From: Diphasiastrum complanatum | Taxonomy: Eukaryota; Streptophyta; Lycopodiopsida; Lycopodiales; Lycopodiaceae | Assembly: GCA_029204225.1 (NCBI GenBank) | Contig: CM055100.1 | Location: 33,507,645-33,571,644 of the forward strand | DNA: 64,000 bases | Reading direction: 5' to 3' | Shown here: piece by piece, positions 36,420 through 47,510 of the stretch | Layout: every line of letters starts with the position of its first letter | Numbering within the stretch: the first letter of the stretch is position 1 | Made by a program: the position numbers and the translations under genes | The notes under the pieces: generated by a model | Databases searched by the model: none | Seen by the model: only the letters and a program-made list of their open reading frames with translations | What the model was told of the DNA's origin: nothing

Positions 36420-37575
36420 AATTTTCGATGCTTAATTGTCTGGCTACGTAATCACTGTAGTACTGGCGATTTCAAAGTTAGTTACTATAAGTTCAAACAT
36501 GATTTCTATCACTATTGTCTTGTTTGAAATTAGTCATGCATTGGAAATATGAAGATAGTTTATTCCGCAATGCACAAAATTTTTTATTTCTAGACACATG
36601 AATTATTTCCATTCGTTTCTTTTTTAGCTAGACCTATCCTCTACACACCACTTTTCAACAGATTAAACCTAGTCGCTTGTTAGTATAGGTCTTAGGTTAC
36701 TTAGTTTTTGAAGACTGATCGAGATCCGTAGATTAAAATAGTTACTGACCGAGGCCCTTAACGAGATTAGTAAAGGTAAATTAGATCAGATAGGATTCTC
36801 TTAGATGAGTTAATTTTAGTCTAGTCTAAGTAATTAGGAGTAGTTAGCTTAGTCACTCTAGGGACATTTAGATCAGGTTGAAGAAGATAGTTAGCCTGGG
36901 ATATTTTAGAATAGATAGACCCCTAGAGTAGATGTAGACTAAGATACGTAATTGGATAGCCCAGATAGATTGCTAGGTTAGCCAGTAGTGTAGATTACCC
37001 TAGGGTAGAAGGTCTAGGTAATCTGGATAAGTTAGAGCAGATGATAGATCCACCCAATTTAATAAGGGACTTGTCCCAGACCCTTAGCATGAATAGGCTA
37101 CGACTTTCGCAATAGGTAGAAATTGGTTAGGTAGATTAGGAAGCCCTCACGAAACCTTGTATACAACAAATCCCACTTTGTGCAAATTGTCAATGTACAA
37201 ACCCTTGTACAAACCCAATGTGAAAACCCTAGCCCTACTCCCCTCTCTCTTTTTCCCTGAAAAAATGCCCAAAGGAACTCCAAACGGTTAGTAAGGGGCC
37301 ATATTGCTATTTTAAGCAGTCACTATCATTGTTACAGTTGCCCACTATTGCACTGCATTGTATGATCAAATCTGTCTAGCAAAATCCCGATCAAAAATGC
37401 AGGTTAGGCTCAATTTTAACGTTAAATGTTATTTTTAGTAAATGACGGGATGTTCTGATTCGAAAATCCCACAAACCTGGCAGTCAATCAGAACATGGAT
37501 TGTGCATAGTGCAAACAATGGTGACCTAGCATTGATTTGATCACTGTTTAAAAATAGCAGTGTGCGAGTAATAAA
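36420..37575. other. Non-coding, unusually TAG-rich stretch
   Basis: No gene is visible. From about 36640 to 37100 the plus strand is packed with TAG words (TAGAT, TAGTC, TTAGGT, GTAGAT), like a decayed short-unit repeat. From 37320 the sequence probably belongs to the 5' flank of gene A. Confidence 0.5.
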
Positions 37576-37578
37576 TCC

Positions 37579-37899
37579 TCTATATATATGAGGGCGAGTT
37601 ATCACATTTTTTTCTGATTACTCGCGCTCATTACTCGCCGATTACTCGCCAGTCATTACTCATGCCCGCAGATCTGATTACTCGCCCATAGTGCCTATTA
37701 CTCGCCATCTGATCGTTACTCGCCATCTTGTCATTACTCGCCATTACTCGTCATCTGATTACTCGCCATTACTCGCCAACTGTTCATTACTCACCTTCTA
37801 TCTATTTTTTGCCTTTTGTGTATTTTTTGCCTTTGTTTATTTTTCACTCGTCTGATAACTAGCCCTCAAAATCAATCCTTATTGTACCCTTCTCCACCA
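37579..37899 (+). promoter_or_regulatory. Gene A promoter and ACTCGCC-repeat leader
   Basis: CTCTATATATATGAGG near 37579 is a good TATA box. Starting about 25 bp downstream, roughly a dozen copies of ATTACTCGCC or close variants fill 37610-37860 at about 10-30 bp spacing, right up to the ATG at 37900. Fewer copies (GCGAGTAAT, ATTACTCACC) lie near the transposase TATA box at 15030-15130. Confidence 0.6.
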
Positions 37900-40477
37900 A
37901 TGGCACCGAAACGTCGTGTTTCGAGCTCTACCGCACCTCTTGGCCAACAAGCCAGAGTAACTTGAACTACTGCTACACAAACTGGACCTAGCCATTCCTC
38001 CAGCCCATCTTCGTCCTCCCGTACCTCAACCTCACCATCCGCATCCCAACAAACCATATCCACCTCATCCACCTCCACAACCTCATCCCCAAGCTGAGAG
38101 GAGGGAGAAGCATCTCCCCGATCTGTCGCCCAACCTACTGTTGGTGCCGCACACACACCTTTGTACTATACCATTCTGTCGTTACTTACGGAATGGGAGA
38201 TTGTTGCTCTTCGCACCGACGGCTGCCTTCTAGCGGTCCTAACCGCTACATGCCTCCATGACATGCAGGTTCCACTCCTACAGGACCTTTCCCTAGTCCG
38301 GCAGGCGTTCTTTATCTTTGACAAAGACATCTTTACTATCACCTACAAGGGCCAGGACCAGGCGATCCCCCTTGACCGACAGCTAATCTCCATTGCACTC
38401 ATGCTTTCGCATTCCGCTAACCTACCAGCTACCCGAGCCCTTGCCAAATATGATATCTCTTTCTTCCTACATTCAGACCAAGACGATGTTAAGACCAAGA
38501 CCAATGATGGGTACTTGATATCACAACTCCGGAATCCAAACCTTCTTGACACGATAGATTTTCTATCCGCCACCATCATTGTCAGTTCTCATCGCCCTCT
38601 TCGTATGTCCAAGCAAGTCATCATCATGACTACCATGATGGGAGGACCGGACACAGTCTATGATTGGGCCTCATTTCTCGTGAAAGAGTTACAGGCTGCT
38701 TCAAGCACCCCTCACAGATCACTTGTGGTCTAGAGCATCTAGGTGTAAAAATGTCACCACCTTCCTCCCAATCAGCCAGTCTTTCACCGCAAGACTCCCT
38801 CAAGCAACTGATGGCCAACCAACAGTCGTCAGCCTTCTCCTCCTCTACGCCATCCCCTAAACAACAAGCTACCTCTGCCCACACGAGCCCCACCCACTCT
38901 TCCCCTATTGTACAAATAGTATCCCCTCCCTGTACATCTTGTAATTTCCACCCATATCTCTACGACAGTCTCAAGCCCTATCTCATCTGCCATCACCACT
39001 CTTGCCATCACCACCTCATCCCCATCTTCTGTCTTTATTCCTCTTGTTTCATCTCATGTTTGTCCCACCCTCATTTCTACCATCACTATTCCAATCCCCT
39101 CTTTCGTCACCCCGATCATAACTCCTGTTTCCACCACCATAGTTTCAAGTCCAATCACTATCATTTCTCTCACAACATCTCTTCCACCACCCTTCGCAAC
39201 TCTGCCACTAGCGGCTGGTTGGGATACTCAGGCACGAGGATGCTGGACCACCGTAACAGGCCTCCAAAGTCAGCTTCACCAGATGCTCCCTGAGAGAGTT
39301 GTTGAGCAATCCCACAACTAATTGGTGGCGGGGCAACCGCTGTAGACCTTGACTGCTCAGGTCACATAGTTGAACAAAGAGAGAGAAAAAGAGAAGAAAG
39401 AAAGCTAGGAGCTGATCCATCAGCTGACCGAGCAGCTCAAAAAGGTGGAAGTTCATTGCATCCGCCTCCACCTTCGACTACCACCAACTTCAGCTCACCT
39501 TCCTGCACTTCGGCCTTCAAACTAGTGGAGACCGCACCTTCGACCATAATCTTCTCTATGCCTCGTAGGCAGAAGCGTCAAATCCCCTCTGATTGATCCA
39601 AACATGCCCGAGCTCGAGATTGTATCTCCACCTCGTGGCCTCTCACCGCCTTGCACCATTTCTCCTCCTCGTGCTTCTACCCCACCTATCACCTCTTTTT
39701 TTTTCGCCCATGTCTGATCTCCCATCCACGTTCACAATTCCTCCTAACCCAGTGCCTGATCTTGTGGTGGTACACAAACACTGGTATTATAAAGTTTTTA
39801 CGGTACCTGACTCTAAACAGTTGGCCCTCTTCAAAAAGCAATATCCAAACACTAACACAAGAGGCGGCTATACACTACCAGGAAAGCTCGAGGAGCTCCT
39901 CAAAAAGAAGACAGATGTCCTTTCACTCCTACATCCTAAACTAGAGTGGAGGAAGGCGGCACTTCTGCGCAATCATCAAGGAATATTTACAGCTCCGATG
40001 GTTCTACATGTTGATCCCGCATATCATCCACTACCCCGAAGAAGGTCATGGTCCGCACTGAAAACTCCAAGTGTAGGGGCTTATAACTGGCCAATTATTA
40101 AGTTTGCAAAGGGTTGGAGCACAGCGGTTGACTTCCAACATGCCCTCAACCGATTCCTCACTGAAGCGGCCAATTCACCGGACCCAATAGTTCGAGAGGC
40201 CTACTACAACGTGGAAATCCTTTTGATGTCCAGCAAAGTTGAAACCAAGTGGGACAACTATTTTGGAGAGTATTGTTGCGACTCCAACCTGGCCTTCAAA
40301 ACCACGGTGATCGTGGACCAGCTACCGCTATACCGGACCTACCATCGTCTATCAACAACATCATTTGTCAATATAGCCCAGTTGTGGTCCCGATTCATTC
40401 GTATAGTTGCAGACACCCATTGCAAGAACCACGACACTGAAGATGCCAAGGGCAAACAGCTAAAAAAGGGTCAATAA
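37900..40477 (+). pseudogene. Gene A: unrecognised repeated gene family, degenerate copy
   Basis: I do not recognise the family. It opens MAPKRRVSSSTAPLGQQ at 37900 (context CACCAATGG), with two in-frame stops before 38100. A folded-looking N-terminal domain spans about 38160-38720 (ends YDWASFLVKEL). A low-complexity S/P/H region follows (38750-39290), and a C-terminal domain at 39720-40477 contains YNWPIIKFAKGWSTAVD and KVETKWDNYF. Gene B (61003-63952) has the same order: YDWHSFFIREL, a low-complexity region, a coiled coil, then FNWPIIQSNYG and GIETKWDNFF. Length near 850 codons. Frames change near 38720 and 39300-39590. No protease, polymerase or DDE motif is visible. A purine-rich GTGGGAGCA before TGTTAGAAG at 40727 could be a polypurine tract with an LTR start, hinting at a gag-like role, which is inference. 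Confidence 0.55.
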
Positions 40478-41055
40478 AGAACTCTCTTTCAAAAAAAGAA
40501 GAAGCATACAAGGACTCGACTTTTCTTTTATTGTGTTTCTCCATTTTCTCATTTTCCTTCTTGTATTTATTTATTTCTTTTCTATTTCCTCTTTAGAGCA
40601 GCTCAACCTTCCTGTCCATATGCCTCTTCTCTCTCTTCCGCAACGATTTCACATCCACGCACGCTAAAGCCAATGCCATACGCAGGTGCCAAGGGACTGA
40701 CACCAAAATTGCAGTGGGAGCATGTTAGAAGATTCTGGCAAAGATTCTTCCTTAACAGATAATTCCAGTAAAGATTCTTCTAAAAATGAGATCATGCCGC
40801 CAAACTACGCCAAGGAACGTTGACGAACAACCAAAAAGGAGTTCCAAAATTCAGATTCATCGGAAAAGCCAAAATCAGAAAGTCAACAAGATTGCAGACC
40901 GGCCAACGAGCCATGACCAAGCCCAGCGTCTCCTCAACAGATTTCACAGCAATGGGAAAAGAAAAGCATGGCCTAGTCGGCTCAAGAGTCAGATCTATTA
41001 GTAATGTAATGTCAGACACCCTCAATCGGTGCACTATACTCGCAAGCCAAAGGCG
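40478..41055. other. Gene A 3' flank and unassigned DNA
   Basis: T- and C-rich sequence after the gene A stop codon. It contains a GTGGGAGCATGTTAGAAG word (about 40718-40735) and repeated AAGATTCTTC units. The second half, up to the inverted EPRV piece, has a different, more GC-rich composition, and no gene is recognised. Confidence 0.4.
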
Positions 41056-41345
41056 CGCTTCGATCTCTTCGGTGGTCAGAACTACATTAGCCAAAGATTG
41101 ATAAACATTTTTGAATGTTGAAACTGCCATGATACAAAACACGAGTACATGTGGGAGCTAGAATGTTCGATGTGATGACTGCGGCTCAGCAGAACACAAT
41201 CCTAATGCCTTGCGTCTATGAAACAACTGTTGGTGGTTGTACATAAGATTGTAAGAAAGCATGTAGAGGTCCAAAGAAGTACCGAGCAGATAGCTAATGA
41301 TCGTGTAGAACAAAGAAAGAGTCAGAAAGCACATAAGCATCATAA
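41056..41345 (-). pseudogene. Inverted EPRV leader and movement-protein start
   Basis: The minus strand reads leader words (CGCAAGGCATTAGG; CGTGTTTTGTATC) and then MAVSTFKNVYQSLANVVLT starting at 41142. This is the same start as the plus-strand copy at 41715 (MAVLAFKKVSRSLANVVLT). Viral identity is lost about 27 codons in. The two copies stand head to head. Confidence 0.8.
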
Positions 41346-41389
41346 GACATACATCCTACGGATCCCATCTCCTGCACTGGAGTAATCTC

Positions 41390-41487
41390 TGCTGATGACA
41401 TTCGGCTGATGCATGCTATTGACATCATCCCACTCACAAATACCAAATAGTGGGTACCCTCACATTTATATATATGGTATCAGAGCC
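41390..41487 (+). promoter_or_regulatory. EPRV-2 truncated intergenic region and primer-binding site
   Basis: The primer-binding site TGGTATCAGAGCC is at 41475-41487. Only about 85 bp of upstream viral intergenic DNA remains, with TTGACATCATCCC near 41422 and TTATATATATGG just before the PBS. Confidence 0.7.
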
Positions 41488-41714
41488 ATTTGCTTTCATC
41501 TTATAATGCTTATGTTGTCTGAGTCTTTCGTTACTCTACACTCACATTTGTTTATTGTTCTGTACTATGTTTGAAACTCTATCTGCTTTCTTACAATCGC
41601 CACTACAGCCACCAGTAGTTGATTCACAGATGCAAGGCATTAGGATCGGATTCCGCAGAGCCACAGTCGTTGCATCAAATATTGTAGCTCCCATTTGTAC
41701 GCGTATTTTGTATC

Positions 41715-43141
41715 ATGGCAGTTTTAGCTTTTAAGAAAGTTTCCAGATCATTAGCCAATGTTGTGTTGACAATCGAAGAGACTAACGCACAACATCAATG
41801 GAACTTACCTACATTCTCTCCTTCTCAGGTTTATCAACATCGTTCTCTCTTCTCTTTACGAGCTTCTACTTTCTTTTTAGATAATCGTATGATCACAAAA
41901 CTTCTTCTTGATACTACTGAACATTTCATTCATTTAACGGAAATTTGGAAAGTAGGTCAAAATCTAGCAATTGAAAAATGTTATAACTTTGTCCATCTTG
42001 GTTTAATTCAGATCGGCATTAATCTGTTATTCCGTAATAGACTTCCTATCTCCTACTTACTTGCTCTTCTTGATACGAGGCATAAGTCTTTAGAAGCCCA
42101 GTTTATTGGCGATTGCGAAGGCAATCTAGCCAACAGCCCCCTCTATCTTGAAGAAAAGCCCAATTATTATTTGTGAAAATTGTCAACATTTCCTAGCTAG
42201 TTTGAGGCCTAAGTTGGCAATTTTTGTACATAGTTTTGGATCTAACCTTTCACATGTGTGAAAGAGGCCTAGATACTTTTATTTTAGTATATATTTTATG
42301 TTGAAGAAGTCTCAAACTTCAGGACCTTTGAAATGACACCAAAATCATGTCATTTGGACATATAGGCCAAGATTGGCTATTTTAGGCTACTGGTGCCCTA
42401 AAATTGGGTCTTAAGTTCTAGAGAGAGGAGAGAGAGTCATCTCTCTCACCTATATTAGGCTGAAATTCGTGGAGAACAGTTTGGAGAAACTTTTTGTATT
42501 GTTGAGAGAGATCAATAGATCATTGTCACAGTTTCTTCCTCCATTGAGAGCATTGCTTTGTGCATTGTCTTCAAGCTTTTGTGTATGATCTTAAGAGGTT
42601 TCCAAAAGTGGTAGGCTGCTGTTGTAGGGCTAGTATGTTGTTGTTTTTGGCTGCCATCAGTATCTTTCATAAGTTTCTTTTGTCTCTTGAATGCTTTGTC
42701 AAGTTCATGTGTATCAAAGGTAGCATTAGGATGCTTTGCCATTTCTAGCTTTTGTAGCTTGTTGTGCAAAGATCTTAGCCAGAACATTTGAGATCTTAGA
42801 TCCATTCAAGATCCACTTTTATCACAATATTTATCTCTAATGAATCCTTACTTCCCCAATATTTTGATGTTATATATCAAACTTTTGGGTTTAGATATCA
42901 AACATCAGACAGATAATCTAGAAGTTGCTTATTCCCTATTAGGTAAAGCAATCAATATTGGCTTACCAGCCGTATATGAAGGTTCCACCTCCAAAGTACC
43001 CAACCAGGGAAAAGACAAAGGAAAAGATATTATTGTCAAAACTGATTCACAAAATCAAGTGCTATTGTGCGACCATATTTTATGGTCTAATGTCAAACTT
43101 CCTTTTGATTGGCAAATTGATATTCGGCCAACGTTGATATA
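41715..43141 (+). pseudogene. EPRV-2 movement protein, split by a solo LTR
   Basis: The frame from ATG 41715 holds the fuller N-terminus of the caulimovirid movement domain (FFLDNRMITKLL; LTEIWKVG; VHLGLIQIGINLLFRN; GDCEGNLANSPLYLE). It is interrupted at 42172 by a 655-bp solo LTR. After 42826 it resumes, in another frame, with GLPAVYEGSTSK and VKTDSQNQVLLCDHI to about 43141. The insertion and frame change inactivate it. Confidence 0.85.
42172..42826 (+). mobile_element. Solo LTR in EPRV-2 movement gene (copia-2 family)
   Basis: It starts TGTGAAAATTGTCAACATT and ends TATCACA, framed by 5-bp repeats TTATT (42167-42171) and ATATT (42827-42831). Both termini and the length (655 bp) match the copia-2 3' LTR at 25734-26392 (659 bp, TGTGAAAAATTGCC...TATCACA). 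It contains CTTTCACATGTGTGAAAG near 42248. Confidence 0.8.
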
Positions 43142-44495
43142 AAAAATCCAACCTCCTGTTGCATATTCTCCTGAATCATCTAAACCTCTTGTTCCTAAAA
43201 CAAAAGTTCCTAGATTATAAAAAGTTGCATCACAATGCATACGTTCTGTTCAATGTCTGCATGAGCCAACATTTAGCAATCATCTCTGTAGATATTGTTC
43301 TCAATCTTTTGTCGTCCCCTCATAAGCTTCTTCTTTATCCTCTCCTCACTACCCTCTCAACATCCTTGAGATCCCCGATACCCATTCATGGCCCTATGTG
43401 TATTCCATTTCCGATCAAGATCCAACCCTCTCCTATGAATGTCAACCCTACCTCATCCCTGCATCCAAAATTTTTACCTCCCGATCAAAGTGTTTTAAAT
43501 TTTTAGTCTCGAGCCCTATATGATTTGTCTGAACAGCTCTGAGATCTTCATTCTTAATTCGAAGCCCCTTCTTTGCCAGATCTTATAAATATTGATCCCG
43601 GTTTTCGGTTTTCTTCTTCATACCATCCACCTCCTCTAGAATACTTTTCTCTTAATATGATGGCTAAATCCGAAACAGGTGACACCGGTCCAACCCCTCC
43701 ACCTAAACAATCTCACTCTGAGAAACAGCCTGAATCGTCTTCGACATTTCAAACATCGCCTTCATCTGTATCCAAAGTTGGAGATATGATTGTTTACAAC
43801 ATTGATCAATCGTCTCCGGAAGAAATCATTCAGACTCTCCAATACATGTCTGCTTGGCTTATACACACGATCAATTTTAAGAATTTTTCTGAAAGTCAAG
43901 TCGTCATTATTGCCACAAAAGGTTTTATGGGCAACTTACAATTCTGGTGGGAAGATTTAGATCCTGCTCTTAAGCCTCGGATCTTCAAGCTTAGATTCCC
44001 TCTAGTTGATTCATCGAAGCCCTCTATGCCAGATTTGTTGGTAATAAAACAGATGAAAACATAGCCGCGAAAGAAGCATTTAGTTAATCGAGCACAATTG
44101 TGTGACATTTGTTAGCAATTGTGCTAACACATAGAAAAATAAAAAGAAATAAATAAAACTCCATGACACGTATTTTATAAGCCCACGTATGAGTATATGT
44201 CAATAAACTTCCACCATGGCATGTGTTTTGTAAGTCCATGAGTAGAAGCTTAAAATAGTAATAAAATAGCTTAAACTTAGATTTAGAACTTAGACTTAGG
44301 AAACTTAAGCTTAGAAATATTTGTCTTAAGTTTTTCTAAGTTAGAAACTTTGAAGTTCTAAATCCTAAATCAAAAGTTTTAGAATGGCTAGAAATAAGTT
44401 AGTCCCATAAGTTAGTGGATACTTATGGAAGACCCTCCTTGCCATAAAAAGAGGGTATTTGCCATGTAAATAACACTTTTGAGATTATGCTAATT

Positions 44496-44578
<83 letters not shown>

Positions 44579-45330
44579 AGATTATCTTGCTATTTCACTT
44601 GTGTTCCCTTTGGAAAGGTGCATAGCTTGAGGGAAGGTGCTCGGGCCTCCTCTTGCCTCCTTTTCATCGGTTTCTATATTGTGGCATGTTCTTATTTGCT
44701 ATTTGCTTAGTTAGCTGCAATCTATTATTTCTATCTCCCTTTTGGGTGTTAAATTAGAAGTAGTTTAATCTTCTTGCTAGTTGGGTACCGCCTTAGCAAG
44801 GTCTTATTATTTTGTTAATCTTGGTTAGTTGGGAAGCCTTAGCCAAGCTAGTTCTATTTCCGTATCGAGCACCAATAAGAAAAGCCTTGGTGCTCCCGTT
44901 CTTGTTTGTTTATTTCCATTTGAAAGCTTTGGTAGGCTTTTAAAAGGTGGACGATCCTCTCTACACTATACTACACCCGTAAGTAGATCTAGCCATCGCG
45001 TAAACTAGAAATACTTCCAACAATATTAATCGTATTTCAGAATTTGTCCAACACTGTAAACATTTGATTTACAAATTCCAAGGTCATCATGAACATGCTG
45101 TCAAGTTAGATTTTATACATAAGCTTTCTCCTTCTTTTCCATATCTTGTTTTACAGAAATTAGCTGATACGAACATTGAACTTGCCACTACTATTTCTCA
45201 CAATTGTTGCAAGGATGGAATTGGCAAATATGATCTTTCATAGAGCATGGATGCTAGACGGAGAAAAGAACTTTGGGTAAAACTTTATGTTCATGATTTA
45301 TAGGTTTGGTAATTCAAAATAAATAAGAAA
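43142..45330 (+). pseudogene. EPRV-2 capsid region, split by a second solo LTR
   Basis: The N-terminal part (about 43573-44064) includes MIVYNIDQSSPEEIIQTLQY and GNLQFWWEDLDP, a Gag/capsid-like tryptophan-rich stretch. The C-terminal part (45023-45300) has ISEFVQHCKHLIYKFQGHHE and DTNIELATTISHNCC. Order and homology with EPRV-1 place it after the movement protein. No zinc knuckle is evident. Stops and frameshifts are present besides the LTR. Confidence 0.65.
44110..45022 (+). mobile_element. Solo LTR in EPRV-2 capsid region
   Basis: The 913-bp block starts TGTTAGCAATTGTGCTAACA (itself a near palindrome) and ends ACTTCCAACA, with ACATT (44105-44109) and ATATT (45023-45027) as the 5-bp target duplication. 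The uninterrupted viral sequence at 19665-19676 shows the empty site. It carries an (CT)n run at 44493-44577. Confidence 0.85.
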
Positions 45331-46000
45331 GCCATGTAATAAATCTTAGTGTGGGTCTGCTCATTGATGGTGTTTTTTTAGGTGGAGTGACAGGAGAAGG
45401 GGGAAACATATGGGGTAAGCGGAATGCAGGTGTGCTCCCTAATTGTTAAGAGCAAGTTGTTTGGGCAAGAGGCCGATGGTTTAAGTGCTCGGGGAAGATG
45501 GGTGGATGGGTTTTGCCATGTGACAAAAAAGGCAAGAGAGTGTTAAAAAAAGATATGCTCATGCCCTTAAAAATCTTAGTTTTTTGTTTTTTTTGGGAGA
45601 GGGGTGGGTGGGGGGGGGGGGTGTTTCTTTCTTGATGGGGACTTTTTTTTGTCTCCTTTTTAAAAAAAAAAAAAGAAAACTTAGTTTATGGGGAGCCAAA
45701 AAGCCCCTTCACTTTTTTTGTTTTATGGTGAGTGGCGGTTCACATTTTTAAGGGGATTTACATTCATATTTTTTTTATGAGGGGTTTATGTTATAAAGAG
45801 GAAGTGTTTTACATTTATGAAAATGTGTGTGTGTGTGTGTGGGGGGGGGGGGGGGTATATATTGATTTATTTTTAATGGAATGGAGGCACCCCCTTGCTT
45901 GTTTTATATATCTACACACACACACACATTTTAACCTTCTTAACTTTTTTGTAGGGGCATGGAGGGACCTCTCTCCCTCTATGAGTGGTTGATCAGCCTG

Positions 46001-46090
<90 letters not shown>

Positions 46091-46165
46091 ATGAGAAAAA
46101 AAGACTCTAGGCTCTCCATACTTCATACAATATACCTCATCCACAAAAAGTTTTTTATATGGAGA

Positions 46166-46199
<34 letters not shown>

Positions 46200-46280
46200 C
46201 ACACACACACACACATTCGATGTGTCGGGAGAAGCTCTACACACACACACACACATAGGCACACACACACACACACATAG

Positions 46281-46320
<40 letters not shown>

Positions 46321-46846
46321 TCCAAATCTCCCCTTCCCCCCTATTTTTCTCTTTTTATTGTCTCTTTTGCTCCCCTCACCCCATCTCCCTCCTTTTTTTT
46401 CAATTGTGCATTTTTTGGCCCATGGATAAAAGCTTGTGGGTAACGATTTAGGAGTTGAAGCTAGTGAGTTTGGGCTTGTGATTAAACATTCCTGAACATG
46501 GCTGGCCGAGATAGGGATTTGAAGGATTGAAAAAAAAAAAGGTAGTTTAAGATAGTCAAGAAAACTTTGGTAGACTAGGAAACAGAATCAAAAGCTTGTT
46601 ATCCTTTTGAGTTATCAAAGTAGGAGTCTGAGACTGCCGTAACAGTAGGATTGCGAAGCATTAGGCATGCGATCATCTGTCTCTGATAACCGTGTTTGTG
46701 TGCAGGAGAGTGAGAGAGACAATTTCATGCAATCAAGAACGTAATAATTGAACAGTCTGTGTAAATGAGAGAATTGGAACACAATAGAATAGCGCTGATA
46801 AGCGCGTATTCCTATGTACAGATTCTGAAACAATGGCCATAGTTCT

Positions 46847-46927
<81 letters not shown>

Positions 46928-47510
46928 TGTATAAATCACTAGCTCTAAGGAGCTAGTTATTTAAGACCTTTTGGTTATTTGGCCACTCTGTACATCTACA
47001 GATTGTTCAACTCAACAAAATCTATCCCTCTTTCTCTTCACTCAGATACTATCAGAGTCTTTTGATTTATTGTAATTACAGTTTACAAGATGATTAACAG
47101 TCGTTTAAACAAGATCCGTAGATCCGTTATTGGAGCATCGTGAAGGAGGAGAAGTGCAGAGTAACGTATTCTCCGTATGCATCATAGTGCAAGGATGTAG
47201 GCCGTGATGGCCATAGTCTGTCCGCAATCGTTTGAACAACCGATGGTCGTTCGATCAGTTATTGATCGTTTGCTTTGTAGGTGATCGTTTGCTTCCTTCG
47301 TTGATAACCATAAGTGATAACTTACGGAGCTAAATGATGAGATGGGTCAACAATCACCCCACAGAGCACGCCAAACGACATCGTCTGGATCAACCTCTGG
47401 CTCTGCCTCATGATCAGCCATGCAACCAGACACTCATCAAGATTGACCTGTAGAAGTCAATCATTCTTGAGAATAGCCAAAGCAACCGTGAGGGCAATAA
47501 ATTGAATGTC
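45331..47510. repeat. Microsatellite-rich region without genes
   Basis: This region holds (G)n near 45610 and 45842, (TG)n at 45827-45840, (GA)n at 46010-46087, compound (TG)n/(CA)n at 46165-46315 and (CT)n at 46850-46924. The long reading frames across these runs are artefacts of dinucleotide repeats. A degraded PBS-like TACTATCAGAGTC near 47047 may mark an old LTR element. Confidence 0.7.

Noticed and set aside
40792-41142. A complete 116-codon movement-like protein on the minus strand
   Set aside because: Only the first ~27 codons match the viral movement protein. The rest is unrelated DNA that happens to stay open.
45815-46443. Long reading frames on both strands rich in C/V, R/E, S/L or H/T dipeptides
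   Set aside because: They are translations of TG, GA, CT and CA dinucleotide runs. The same applies near 18563, 46733, 50059 and 55104.
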